A DNA stretch of 64,000 nt. It comes from Thunnus maccoyii. Lineage: Eukaryota > Chordata > Actinopteri > Scombriformes > Scombridae. A program made the position numbers and the translations under genes. Location of the stretch: positions 23,928,001 to 23,992,000 of the forward strand of contig NC_056550.1 in assembly GCF_910596095.1 (NCBI RefSeq), read 5' to 3'. Positions 22,891 through 34,910 of this stretch are shown here, one piece after another. The notes under the pieces were generated by a model. The model saw only the letters and a list, made by a program, of their open reading frames with translations, had not been told where the DNA came from and did no database searches. Position 1 is the stretch's first letter; each line of letters begins with the position of its first letter.

Positions 22891-24716
22891 CTAATGTCCA
22901 TCTTTGGGCATCTGCGTGCTGTTCTTCTGAGCCAGGCTGGAGATGGCCTGGGCCAGGTTGTTGATGGCCTCTATCTTCCTCTCCTCCAGAGCTTTCTGCT
23001 GGGCCCACATGTTCATCTTCCTCTCCTGCAGCTCCATGTACAGCTGCAGGACGTCCTGCGGAGGCCTGGAGGAGCAGGGAGCTGCTGTCGCGGGAGGCGT
23101 AGGGAGGATAGGGGTGAATCTTTTGCTGGCTATGGCCTTGCCCACTCTCGTCCCGCTGAGCTTAGCCTGACGCTGAGCTTCGATCTCCTCCCTGCTCTTG
23201 CCCAGGACCTCGTGCATGGCCTTGAAGAACTCCCAGTGGACACTGGCCGCCCCCAGCCTCTTGGCCCTCTCTGCGTTCTTCCTGTACGTGGCCAGCATGT
23301 TTCTCCACTTGAGGTCACACTCGTAGGCCTTCACAGTGACATCGGTGACGTCTGACTCCCTCAGTTTGGCGTTCACCTTCACTGCCACCATCTCCCAAAG
23401 TTTCTTTTTCTTGCACACCGGCTGGTCAAAAGCCTGATCCATCTCAAGCCGCGTGTTAACAAGGTGCCACGTGGCCTGAAGTGTCCATATAAATTCTAGA
23501 GAAGAAAACAAAGGTGGATCATGTCATCGGCAGTGATGGAAGACGTATTCAGATCCTTTACTTAAGTAAAAGTACCAATACAGCAATGTAAAAACACTCC
23601 ATTATAAGTCCTGCATGAAAAATCGTACTACAGTAAAAGTACTTAAGTATTATGAGCTTGACGTAGTTCAAATATTGCAGTAAAAGTAGTGGTTTGGTCC
23701 CTCTGACTGATATATTATTATATATGACATCATTAGATTATTAATAGTGAAGCATCAGTGTTAGAGCAGCATGTTACTGTTGTAGCTGCTGGAGGTGGAG
23801 CTAGTTTCAACTACTTTATGTACAGTTAACTAGTTTAGTCCAGTGGTTCCCAACCTAGGGGTGGGGCCCCTGCAAAGAGTCACCAGATAAATCTGAGGGG
23901 ATGTGAGATGATTAATGGGAGAGGAAAGAAGAAAAAAAAAAAGTTCTGATATACAAATCTGTTTTCAGTTTTTGGACTTTTTCTCAAATCTTTGATTTTT
24001 GCTGAAATATTGGATCATTTGAACATTTATTGAAATGAAACCATGTGAGAAGTTTAGAGGGAAAAATCACTATTTGTTGGAGCTGTTAACAACTCATAGA
24101 CATGTGAAATGTGACCTCGACCACACACTGCTTTTTGTAAGACGTCAAAAGCCAAAAAGGGTTGGAAACCACTGGTTTCATCTTTAACAATGTGTTGTAT
24201 TTTAAAAGCTTGTTATATTATCCATTGTGTCAAATCTTCATCTGAAAAGTAACTAAAGCTGTCAAATAAATATAGTGGAGTAGAAAGTACAACATTTCTC
24301 TCTGAAATGTAGTGGCGTGGAAGTATAAAGTAGCATAAAACTGTCCTTAAGTGCAGTACTTGAGTAAATGTACTTAGTTACTTTCAACCACTGGTAATTG
24401 GTTGATAAATTTATGACTTTGCACTGAACCTAATATGTTTTTTTTCCCCAAGCTTACTGATTTTATAATTTGACATGTCCTGTCTAATGAAACAGCTTTT
24501 TGAAGCTACCAGATAAACATATAGTAATGAATTCATTGGAGGCAGAGCCTGCGCACTCATCAGGCCCTCCTCGCATCATGCGATGACTGGATGAAATCTA
24601 ACTTCAGGCTACGACTACTGACCTGTTTTTGTTTTATCTGCGTCCACACTGGACACCACCGTCTCTTTTCCTTCCACTTCAGCGCTTTGTATCACAATTG
24701 TTTCGATCACCTCCAT
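22891..24716 (-). CDS. Myb/SANT-like (MADF-type) DNA-binding protein
   Basis: Two exons on the minus strand: 24716-24623 (94 nt, starts MEVIETIVIQSAEVEGKETV) and 23495-22891 (605 nt, stop at 22893-22891), joined in phase 1 to 232 residues. Residues about 32-130 form a Myb/SANT-like or MADF domain with spaced tryptophans (EFIWTLQATW, KKLWEMVAVKV, CDLKWRNMLATYRKN, VHWEFFKAMHEVLG). A Pro/Ala/Ser linker follows, then a C-terminal amphipathic, coiled-coil-like segment (LQLYMELQERKMNMWAQQKA). Such proteins (MSANTD, NAIF1, Harbinger Myb-like) bind DNA, and NAIF1-type members carry HARBI1 into the nucleus. It is convergent with the HARBI1-like gene and divergent from armc5. The intron 23496-24622 holds two nested hAT-type MITEs. 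The antisense frame over exon 2 is a shadow. I do not assign a named orthologue. Confidence 0.85.
23531..24393. mobile_element. hAT-type MITE, outer element
   Basis: It starts CAGTGATGGAAGACGTATTC and ends TTACTTTCAACCACTG, with the fish-typical CTTTACTTAAGTAAAAGTAC. The flanks GTCATCGG and GTAATTGG agree at 6 of 8 positions, fitting an 8 bp target duplication. In the intron of the Myb/SANT-like gene. Confidence 0.8.
23841..24174. mobile_element. hAT-type MITE, inner element
   Basis: It starts CAGTGGTTCCCAACCTAGGG and ends GGGTTGGAAACCACTG, inverted termini. The flanks GTTTAGTC and GTTTCATC agree at 6 of 8 positions. It sits inside the 23531-24393 element and so inserted later. Confidence 0.8.
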
Positions 24717-25672
24717 GCTGCTAAACCACCACCATTACAGTTAAAGTTGTTTTTTTATTAGCGGCGTATCTACCGCGGAATTTAACAACCTCTCAGAGGC
24801 ACCGATGCGCTTTCTCGCATCGAGTAAAACGATGAAAATAGCAACGTCACTCGACAGATAGGGAATTGTAGTCCGTTTTGGTTAACACAAACGGGTTTTT
24901 GAGTAGTCTGCCGTTCCAAATGAACTACAATCCCTTAACCGCTGCGACCTGCTTAACACAAGCCGCACGTTCTCATCGCCACGGGGAATGTAGTTTTTTA
25001 AAGAGAGGAAACGCAGCTGAGGCGCTGATAGGCAGCGACGTTCTGAACTACACTTCCCAACATATATCTATCCGACCCTCCTCTTCACTCCCTGCTCCCT
25101 CCCTCGACCGCCCCTGTTTTGTTGTTTGGCTAAAGATGGCGTTAGCGGCTAACACAGGCGATTGCTTTTTGTTTCACAAAAATTATTCGGCCAGTGGTTT
25201 CAAAACATTGATCAAATAGAGCTTTAATTCGTCATTTAATGTGCAAACATGTGTTATATTGAGCAAGTACACGTCCACTACGCAGAATAACGCTTGGTCG
25301 GCCTTCTCACGATGTAGGCCTGTTTTGTAAGGGAGTGGACCGAAGCTGGTGGGACTCCATCTCCCGTCAGCAACTGCGGCGTCAGGTGGTACAACTTTAT
25401 TTTTCCATGCTGGTATCTGTAGTTTTCTGACCACACAAGTGTTATTTGTGGGGAAACTTTTGTTTAAAAAAATATGAGTGGACACAGTAAGATCACATTT
25501 CACCAGCTGAGTTATTAGTTTGTTAATTGAAGGAGAAAAGGACATGTTGTTTGATTTCTCAGTATTTCACTGGAAGCCTCCAGGGATGCTCCACAGTGTG
25601 TGTTATATTTCTGTTTACTGAGAGGAGGAACATTAAGGTTAGTGAACCCGTGGTGTTCCAAGCAGAGGCACC
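24717..25672. promoter_or_regulatory. Divergent promoter between the Myb/SANT-like gene and armc5
   Basis: The 956 bp separate two head-to-head start codons. It holds GGGAATTGTAGT (24861-24872), ACTACAATCCC (24924-24934), GGGAATGTAGT (24984-24994) and ACTACACTTCCCA (25047-25059), all ZNF143/THAP11-type sites or one-base-shorter variants. Weaker matches lie near 25354 and 25412. AAGATGGCG at 25133-25141 is a YY1-type site often found just past a start site. No TATA box is seen. Confidence 0.65.
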
Positions 25673-28600
25673 ATGGCTGCATCACCTGTGCAAGGTGACT
25701 GGAAACAATCTCGGGCACACGTCAAGGAAGGGCACCCATCATCACCCGAGTCCTCTTTGACCTGGTGCTTGACTCACCTCTCCAAACCCCGATCAGGGGC
25801 TGAACATGGTAAGGCAGACTCAGGCGGCGGCAGAGAAATGGACAAGAGGTCCAGAGTCTCTCAGTGGCGAGCCCTGGTTGCTATCCGGACTCAGCACATC
25901 AAGGGTGACAAGGCTGGCATCGCCCGATTCAGAACTCGAGGCGGTCTCCGGCCCCTGTTGGACCTACTCGGGCACCCGGAGTGCTCCAGGAAAACCCTGG
26001 ACCTGGCTCTCAGCATCCTGGCCAACTGCTGCACTGAGCTGGAGACGCGTATAGAGGTGAGATTAAAGAAATAATTAAGAAGGTATTGAAAGCTGATATG
26101 ATTAAATCTATAAATTTGCTCACATTTAAAACGTCTTCCGCTACAGGTTCGTAAGCTTGATGGAATAAATGTTGTAGGTAAGTGAAATCATTCACCCGTG
26201 TAACTTTTTAATGACGAAAGGCAGGATTTGCAGTCATTTTCATCAGATCATGTAATCCTGAAAGATAATTCTTGACTTTCTCAGTGGACATCCTGAAAAG
26301 AAATGTGGCCCTGGAGACCGTCCAGAACCGAGCAGCCCGAGCTTTGGGAAACTTGGCCATGGATCCAGAGAGCTCAGCACTCATCCACTCTGCCGGTAAG
26401 TCAGAGGAGAGAAATGTTAGTGTGTCTCACTGCAGCGTCTTTAGTTGGCAGTTTTTCCTGCATTCAGAATGAGATGCAGTGTGAATGCTACTCGGGCAGC
26501 AGAATTATACAAGATGGTCAATTTATAGTAACTTATAATTTTGCTTTTCTTTTGGGTAGATAGAAACATTGACATTTCAGGTTTACGCTTCCAAGAGCTT
26601 ATGTGCAGAGTGAACATCCTAAATATTAAAATGTTTAAATTTATAAAATGACTGGAAATATAGAATATGGCTTTGTAGTAGACATTCATACTGGGGAAAC
26701 TACTGTTTCATTTTTATTATTGAGATTAAGGCTGCAACTAACGATTATTTTCACTATCAATTAATCTGTTGTTTATTCTCTCAATTAATCGATTAGTTGT
26801 TTGGTCCATAAAATATCAGAAAATGGTGAAAAATGTCGATCACTGTTCCCCAAACGCCAAGGTGACGTCTCTAAATGTCTTGTTTTGAATCAGAGAATTT
26901 TTTTTTACTTAAAAAAAGACTCAAATTGATTAATCAATCATCAAAATAATTGGCAACTTCTCAATTAATTTGCTAATTGTTGCGGCTCTAGTTGGACATC
27001 CTGTCGGCCAAGTCGTGCGTCAACCGCCACTCACTCCATACGTTTCCTGTCTGTGTCTTCACAGTCAAACTATATAATAAAGGCAAAAATGCCTAAAAAA
27101 AATTGTAATTCATTATCAGTGGAGAGAAGGAACATATGTGCAGAATCTTCAATAAGGAGAGGTCAGTTAGAAGTGTATAACAATATTTATTGATATTAGC
27201 GACATAAAGATTTTTGGCGATTAGACTCCAACGATGATGAAGCATCGTCATAAAGTGTAGGCCCACATGAAGATAGGAGACAGGATATGATCACCCGGAG
27301 TCTAGACGCTGCTGCTGTTGGTGGTGGAGCAGAGCCAGCAGGTGGTTAATGGAAAAACCTTTGGACGAGTCTGACTGGATACCACGGAGGTCATGGTGGT
27401 GGTGATGGGGAGGAGGAGGGTTGCTTAATAATAGGTCAGAGTGGCAGCGATATTTAAAGAGCGGCATCTAGAGAGTGATTAGCATGAGGAATGCAGGCAG
27501 ATGTATCATTAGTCAGGTGTGGTGACGTCGGTAATGTGAACGAAGCGGTTTTTTGACAGCGTGGGAAAGCGGCTGTGATGGAGAGAAACAGAATAGGAGG
27601 AAATGGCAGACGTTCAGTTGGAAACGTCTGTTCACGTTACCATTAATCAACACCTGCCAAATGTTTTTGTCCTCTGTGGATTATTAATACGTCTCTTTTC
27701 TTTCACACAGGTGGCGTTCCTCTTCTCCTCCTCTGCGTGTCTCTCTCCTCCGCCCCGTCCTCCCCCACTGCTGCTCCACCCAAAGACCCCTGTCCTAAAC
27801 TGGAGTGCGCTCAGTCGGCGGCCCGAGCCCTCCTCTACCTCTCCGACACGCCCTCGAACCGCCTGTCGCTGCTCACCCAGGGGACCTTATCTGCCCTCGC
27901 CCCTCTCATCGCTCCGGAATACCCTCAGGGGCTGAGACGGGCGGCGCTCAGGACCCTCCACGAGCTGACCCGGAGCTGCGGTGTCGAATGCGCCAGGGAG
28001 GTGTCGCGTTCCGGCGTCCTGGCGCAGCTCGGTGTCATGGCGTCGGGGGAGTCGGGTAAACCTTTCGAAGAGCTGGCACTGAAAACCCTGGCCAACATGT
28101 GCTCCCAAGGCTGCTTGCGCCCTCTCGTGGGGTCGCTCGGGGTCATTCAGAAATTCACCGAGGAGGTCAAGAGGGACCCGCTGAAGTCTGGAGTCTTCCT
28201 CAAGGCGCTGTGCTTGTGCTGCAAGGAAGCAGTCAACCGGGCTAAGGTGAAGGAGAGCGGCGGACTGGAGGCGTTAATTGGCTTTCTGGCCGCCCATCAG
28301 AGTCACCCTCTTTCCCGGCTGGCCATTCTGGCCTGCGTAGACTTTGTTTTTGATGAAACCGCCATGGAGCAGTTGCAAGAGTTGGGGCTGGTCCCTCTGC
28401 TTGTCGCCCGACTAGTCGAGCTCACCAGAGGGGAGGAACCACCTCCTGAGAAGATGGATGTGAGCATCACCTCCAACATGTCTCCCACTGAGCTCCTGCC
28501 TTCAACGTGTTTTGACTCTTTTGACTTTCCCGCTCCTGAAGGCTACAAGAAGGAGGAAGCTGGTCGGGAGCAAGGTCTCTGCTCATCAAGCTTTTTAAGT

Positions 28601-31600
28601 CTCAGGTATGTAAAATGACATGAACGGTTATGAATGACTGTATCATTCTATGATTCTTTTTTAAACCAGATGTTTGTTGTGGTTTCTTCAGGTCCTGGTT
28701 GGTGTCTGAGGGATTGATCTCTTCTGAGGGGGATCTTCTGGATTCCTCGGGGAGTGTCGACGGGGAATGGGCGAGTCTTCAGATCCCGCCGTCTTCATCC
28801 CCTCACACCTCCTCCCCGAACCCTGATTCTCATTCCTCTCTTAAAAACTGTTCCCCTTCCAACCCTGTTACCTCCTCTGCTTCTAAAAAAGTAGCTCAGC
28901 CCTCCTCTGCGTCATCTCCAGGGAAAGTCACCGATCCGCCTCCTTCTAGTCCTTCTACTGCACTCGCATCGCAAAACCAGCCTGGTTCCTCCGCCGTCTC
29001 TTCTCCCACTAAAACACCAGTTTCCCCATCAAAGTTCACATCCCCCCACAGACGGAGGCAGCGGGCTCACTCAGCAGCTTGTTTGACAAAAGTCACTCTT
29101 GATACGCCTCCCTCGGTGCCCCGTACGATGGCGTACCACCACCCTTACCACCCCGAACCCTGGACGCCAGAGTCTCCCATCCTGCTGCTGCTGTCACGTT
29201 TCTCCCACGCCACGGACCCGAGCGCCGCTCTGGTCAACTCAGGCATCATGTCCGGCTTGCTCTGCTACCTCACCCAGCACCAGGACCCCAGCAGCAGGTG
29301 CTTCCGTATGCTTTGCCGGCTGAGCTGCAACCCCAACTGTTTGCAGGCGTTGGTCCGAACCGGCTCCGTGGCGCTGATTCGCCACCATCTCTGCCAGAGA
29401 GAGCGAGGATCAGAGGGAGAGAAGAGGCAGACGGACCGAGTGAAAGCCAAAATTAAACAACTCGGTAAGAGAAAGAAGATGTTAGTGAGGGAGGCATGTT
29501 GATCAGTAACCTGCAACACTTTGGTTCACGATAACTTTTGACAACCTAAGAAATTTCAACAGAACCAACAGTTACTCGTTGCCTTATTAAATTTATAGAT
29601 AATGCAAATTTGTGAGTGAGTAAATCATTTAATGTAATTTTTTTGCCAAGAATAAGTATCAGGAAGTAGTTTAAATAATTAAATACAATGTTTTTAATCA
29701 TTTTTCATTATCGATTAATCTGCAGATTATTTTCTAGATTAATTGTTTTGTGTATAAAATGTCCAAAAATTGTGAAAAATGCCCACAGTGACGCCCTCAA
29801 ATGTCTTGTTTTGTCTAATCAACAATCAATCCAAAATCCCCAAATCCAAACATATCATACATATGACACATAAAAGTTTCAATCATGCTGAGCTACCAGT
29901 AAATGTTTGGTATTTTTCCCTTAAAAAGTGACTAAAGCGATTAATCAATTATCATAGTTGCCCGTTAATTTTCCGTCGACTAATCGATCAATCAGCTAAT
30001 CACTGCAGCTCTATTCATTCTATACAGGAGCAGTTTATAATTGTGCACTGACTGTCTGTGTAGGTTTGGCTCTTCTCAATAATCTGCGTGTCCAGTGTGA
30101 GTCTGGATTCGGCTCTGGAGTTCTCGCCCATGTGATGCTGTCGGGCTCCGAATCAGACAAGATGAACTGTGCGCTGTCGCTGCCGTTAATCAGCAGGTGA
30201 GTAGCAGGACTGTTTTCAGAATTTAACGACTGAAAAGCACAGGAATGTCGTAAAATGTACTTTTTTTTTGTCCACAGTTAATTTTAAAGGATCTTAAAGA
30301 CACTGGGCATCCTGATAAAAACAGTTTTAATTTACTGGTTTTACAAAGGAACTAAATATTCTCAGATTTAATTTGATGATCAAGAACAATCACAGCAACA
30401 TGAGCTTTACGAAGCCTCTTTTTTTCTCCAACAGCAACAAGCTCCTGTTGAAGAAACTCCTCCTGGACAGTGGCGGTCTCCTCTTGGCTCTTCAGCCCCT
30501 CGGTTGCGATGACGACGACATGGATGAAGACCATCCCGCTGAAGGTGGAAGGTTCCTCTCTGATTGGTTTAATTCACCTCATTCAGGTCTGACCTCTCAG
30601 CTCCACTCGCTGTACTTTTCTTTCCTGATCGGATGCTTGTCCGCCCTGATGAGCGGCGTCAAAGTGGAGCTCGACAGAAGACATCTCAACCCAGTTAAAC
30701 CACAGACAGTCAGTAAAAGTGACAGCGCTTCACCGCCTCCCTCTAAAAAGCCTCGCCTAGCTGACATCTGTCCTTACGGTTTGTCGAACTTTGACCTCCT
30801 CTTGCTGCTGGACGACGGGACCGAGGTCCCAGCCAACAGGGAGGCTGTGGCCGGGGCGGAGGGCACAGACGGGGTCGGCTCTGAGTACTTCAGGGCTCTG
30901 CTGAGAGGCGGATTTGGAGAGGCTCAGGGTAACGTGGAAGAAGCCATCCATATTAAAGATGTCAGCACAGGTATGCTGCTCCCGGTGCTACATTACCTGC
31001 ATGGATGTCGCCTCAGGAAGGACACAGAAACAACAAAGGCGGAGGATAAAGGAGAGACGGGAGGACACTGTCAGATTTTGGACACATTGGTCCTTGAGGG
31101 ACTGGATTTCTGCAAAAAGGAGACAGAGGAGCACTCGATAGAAAACCTGGACTTCCAGAAAACACCTCTAGGCGAGATGATGACCGGAGCGTGCAGGTTC
31201 TTGGTGACTGAGCTGCAGAGAGAGTTGGAGGATCTCTGCGTGTCTCTCCTCCTGTCCTGCTCCACCAAGGCCGCTAGTCGAGCTGCATCAGCTCCCGCAG
31301 AGGACAACGCCGAGAAGGCCGCATCTAAAATGGACCAAGAATGCCTGGAGTCTGCCGAGGAGAACCTGGCCAATCGAACATCTGAGCTGGAGTTGACTGG
31401 CTTCGAGGCGCAAACGGAAAATCTACAAGGACAGACGAAGAAACCGAACAGTTTCCTACATCAAACAGACAGTAAAAAAAGCTCTTCTGCTGTTCAGAAG
31501 ACCAGCAGGGAGCTCAATCCAGCTTCAGCCGTCGCCCCGGTTTCTAGACCGAGCTGTGCGTCAGGCGTGGACAAATCCCTCGCTCAAGAAGAGCTGAAGG

Positions 31601-31905
31601 TAAGACCAAAGAACTTGATGAAAAATTCAGCAAAGCTAAAATCAAATTCTTCCTCAGAAGGCGGCGCAGGAGGTGGGATCCTGGCCGCTCTCCTCCCGCA
31701 GATTTACTGGTTTTCGCAGCGGTACAGCTACCCAGCGCTGGGTCGGGCCTGCTTGTCTCTGCTACTGGGCTGTCAGGACTGTCCTCGGCCCTTCTTCTCC
31801 TCCTCCCTCGCCGGGGATTGCCTTCGCAGACTCGCCAGAGAGGCCGACTGCACGGAGACTCTGAAACAGGATCTACTGAGTCTGGCTACGGCTGCTCTGA
31901 GCTGA
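25673..31905 (+). CDS. armc5: Armadillo repeat-containing protein 5
   Basis: Seven exons, 25673-26056, 26147-26177, 26285-26395, 27711-28605, 28692-29464, 30064-30196 and 30435-31905 (TGA), keep frame to about 1265 residues. The start is in ACCATGG context and the N-terminus (MAAS, then SSLTWCLTHLSK) parallels human ARMC5. Residues about 60-430 are armadillo repeats (GGLRPLLDLLGHPE, KTLDLALSILANCC, QNRAARALGNLAMDPES). Residues about 490-610 are Ser/Pro-rich and probably disordered; repeats resume (ILLLLSRFSHATDPSAALV). A BTB region starts near residue 890 (NFDLLLLLDDGTEVPA, SEYFRALLRGGFGEAQ, LLPVLHYLHGCR), with a helical C-terminus. It is longer than human ARMC5 (about 935) because of linkers. 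ARMC5 is a CUL3 adaptor that ubiquitinates RNA polymerase II RPB1; in humans its loss causes adrenal macronodular hyperplasia. It is head to head with the Myb/SANT-like gene and tail to tail with the COX6A gene. Confidence 0.95.
26731..26991. repeat. Element A, copy 7 (reverse orientation)
   Basis: It begins AAGGCTGCAACTAACGATTA and ends CTAATTGTTGCGGCTCTAG. The interior is shortened. In armc5 intron 3; the rest of that 1.3 kb intron shows no other feature I can support. Confidence 0.8.
29690..30013. repeat. Element A, copy 8 (reverse orientation)
   Basis: It holds TTCATTATCGATTAATCTGC, GTCTTGTTTTGTCTAATCAA and a right end CTAATCACTGCAGCTCTA. It fills most of armc5 intron 5 and stops about 50 bp before exon 6. 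Confidence 0.75.
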
Positions 31906-31973
31906 ACAAGGAGTGAAACATTGAGTGACGTGATTGACATGAATTCAGAGGGCACAGATTAAGTCGACTTGCT

Positions 31974-31993
31974 GGGGGGGGGGGGGGGGGGGG
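31974..31993. repeat. Poly-G run in the armc5 3' UTR
   Basis: Twenty consecutive G followed by CGC and six more G, 69 bp after the stop. It is prone to G-quadruplex formation and also to assembly error. Confidence 0.9.
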
Positions 31994-31999
31994 CGCGGG

Positions 32000-32252
32000 G
32001 GGCTTATTATAAGCTTCTAGAAAAGTTGCCATTGTAATAATTTTATCAAATGTCTGAATAGTACAAATGCAGGTTACAACAGCAGCATCATTACCTGAAA
32101 AACATGCTGTATGAATTTCTTCAGCACTAACAGAATGTCGATTTATTTTCATAATTTGAAAGCCTGAATTTCTATTTAGTTTGTAGCTCGTCACAGCATG
32201 ACATAATGGTGTTTATAATTTACTGTTAACTTCGAATGACATTTGTATTGTG

Positions 32253-32284
<32 letters not shown>

Positions 32285-34221
32285 TGGGGGAGTGTACGCA
32301 AATGTCTATAATGCATTTGATAAATGTCATTTAGCTGGAAGTACTGGAATTATCAGGGTTGGTCTTAGGAGCCAGTTGTTTATTTTGTACATAGAGATAA
32401 TATGGAAATAGCAGATATACAGTGTGTAGATTTCACCTGTCCCATATCAATTTATGCCACTGAATATATAAATTTATGCCACTTAATATGTTGTTTGTGT
32501 GTGTTTTCTACACATTGATCAGAGCACACGGCTTCAGGAAATGTCAGTCGGTTATATAACAGCTATTAGATTCTTGTGAAATCTAGTGTGTCCAGAGGAT
32601 GAATCCTTATGACTTTTCATTCAGTGTCTCCCACAAGTCAGATTTCTCAGGTGTCCAGCGCCTGGCGTGCTACGAAATGTCGCTAAATGTTAGCGTTTTA
32701 AAGGATAAGACTGGAGAGATTCTATCAAATCACATGAAAATACGAAAACTAACAGTGTCTCTCAATACTTTCTGACTTCCCCCATTTGTTCCTGCTGTAA
32801 ATCTTTAAAAAAAAAGGTCACAAATATAGTTTCATTTTCAAAAAAAGCTAAATCATTTCCTTTTTAAAATAGCTGGGCGCTGTAGTTTGTAGCAAACATT
32901 GCACAAACAAGAGGAAATAGTGCTATTTTCAGCTGCAGGTTAATACACATTTGGTCCACTAGTGAGTTTTTACTGGGGCTGCCCCATAAATGTTTATGAT
33001 TGAAATCATTTGTCAAGAAGCTCCTGAGTCATTATACATAAAGACACGTATGATAACAACATGACAGACTGTAAACTTTTACAAACAAACCACACAAAGT
33101 GGAAGAACAGGGCAGTGCAGAGGAGCACGGGGCTCATCTCTGTTCCGCTTCTCTCGGCTCTGGTGCTGAACGTTAGCGAAGTGACCAAACTGCCTTTGAA
33201 AGACGCTGATACAGTCTCCTCTGCTGCCGTCCGGTGAGACTCTTCAGCTGACAGGAGAGATGCTCTGTACTGCCCTTCGGTTTTATAACTAAACTACCAG
33301 GATGCACAATTTTTTTATATTTCTCTGCCTGTGAGGGAAAAGTGATGTTTTCACATCACAGATGATGAACAAAGGCATTAAAATGTGTCTTAAAGGTAAA
33401 ACATGAGACTCATGTGGGGGCGGCTGCTCTGCAGGTGTAACTTGATGGAGGCTGACTGCTCTTATAACCATAAATAAGGTGTATTGAAGAGAAAACATCA
33501 GTAATGTTGACATTTATGAGAATAAAAAATATCCGTAGAAATAGCAGGAACTCTAAGCACATGACAGATTTATACACCAAAGTCGACCCCCAACTTGCCA
33601 CCTGAGTCAATGCATCATCCTGAAGGTCTGAATACTTTAAATTCAGGTGCAGCCTCAGTATTTACAGCAGCGAGACAGTTTATGTGGGATCGACTCAGAA
33701 TAAACTACAGTGGCCATGAGGAGCAGGTTGCAACGATGCGGCTCATTAATCGTTTTTGGACAACAATGGAGGTCTATGTATCTATATATAGTGTGTTTTG
33801 GCCTTTTTATGGGTTTTGTTGACAATAAGTAATTACAGAATATCAGCAGCTCTGTCCTTTAAAGCCCCAATGTGCAGGATTTCAACATGTCTGACCTTGA
33901 TGACCTTTATTGGTTGTAAAAGAAGACACAATGAGAGACTGAAGTCCATTCTGCTGTAACCAGTGAAACCCTTGAACATGGACGACATTTAGATAAAAGA
34001 CTTAAGTGCTGATTAAATTGAGCACTACTCTCAATTAAAAAAAAAAAAAGAAATGAAATGGCACTTCTTTTTAATACAGCATAAAGTGGTTTTATTCCTG
34101 TCTGAGTTGCACCGCTTGATGGCGATGCTGCTTCGCCTCTGCTTTGGTCAGTATAATTAAGCCAAGTACACTGCAGACTGGAGTTTAGAAAGGTGCAGCT
34201 AAAGAAATGTGACTGGTCTCC
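32000..34221. other. Intergenic DNA between armc5 and the COX6A gene
   Basis: This is the tail-to-tail interval with both 3' UTRs somewhere within. A 26-T run lies at 32254-32279. I see no supported gene; open frames are short and carry no recognised domain. Confidence 0.55.
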
Positions 34222-34910
34222 TCAGTGATGGGAGCTCTCGAAGCCATCGGGCAGAGGGTTGGCGTGAGGGTTGTGGAACAGAGAGTGGTTTCCGTCTCCC
34301 CAGGGGAATTTCTGTAAGGAGACATGTTAGCAAAGTCAACAACAGCAACAGAAATACTCACATACTGTTGTGTAAATCATACTGGGAGAGTAGGGGGAAT
34401 GACACCGAGACTCACCTTGGTGCGGATACGCAGGTGAGGATAAGGCACAAACTCCGGCTGTTCATGAGAGTGAGCCTGTGCCTTCATGTAGGCGTTGACC
34501 ATGCAGACGGTGACACCAGGAGCGGCCAACACGAAGGACAGTATCTTCCAGGTCCTCGCTGAGGAAAAACCATTAGTGAAAAAGCACACGACTCAAGCAC
34601 TGAATAAAGCAGGTTAACAACTGTGTGAACAATATAAGCATAAATTAGAGCAGCTGTCCTACTATAGAGTCCATACCAATGATTAAAACTGATTATCTGC
34701 CAAAGAGCGTGAATGTGCAGGCCGGCTTCCAGCTCTGCAGACATTTCAGTTAATGCACAACAACAGGCTCAAGAGGGGTCGTTGCATACAGGAGGTCTGA
34801 ATTTTGTTTGTATGGCAGAGACAGGAAAAGACACACTGACCTCCTCCCTCATGGCTTGAATGCGACGCAGCGGCAAACACACGACGAGCGGCCAAGGCAG
34901 ACAGAGACAT
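34222..34910 (-). CDS. cox6a2: Cytochrome c oxidase subunit 6A, mitochondrial
   Basis: Three minus-strand exons, 34910-34841, 34558-34416 and 34311-34222 (stop TGA), join to 303 nt, 100 residues. The first 20 or so residues ([20 protein letters not shown]) have the Arg/Ala/Ser make-up of a mitochondrial targeting sequence. One transmembrane helix follows ([20 protein letters not shown]). The conserved intermembrane-space part [20 protein letters not shown] with HNPHANPLP is diagnostic for COX6A. The subunit sits in complex IV of the inner membrane and modulates its activity. The family call is firm; choosing the heart/muscle paralogue rests on adjacency to armc5, because human COX6A2 neighbours ARMC5 on 16p11.2. 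A cox6a1 identity cannot be excluded from sequence alone. Confidence 0.9.

Noticed and set aside
22858-23355. 165-residue plus-strand frame
   Set aside because: Antisense shadow of the Myb/SANT-like exon 2, which has the recognisable domain and a matching upstream exon.
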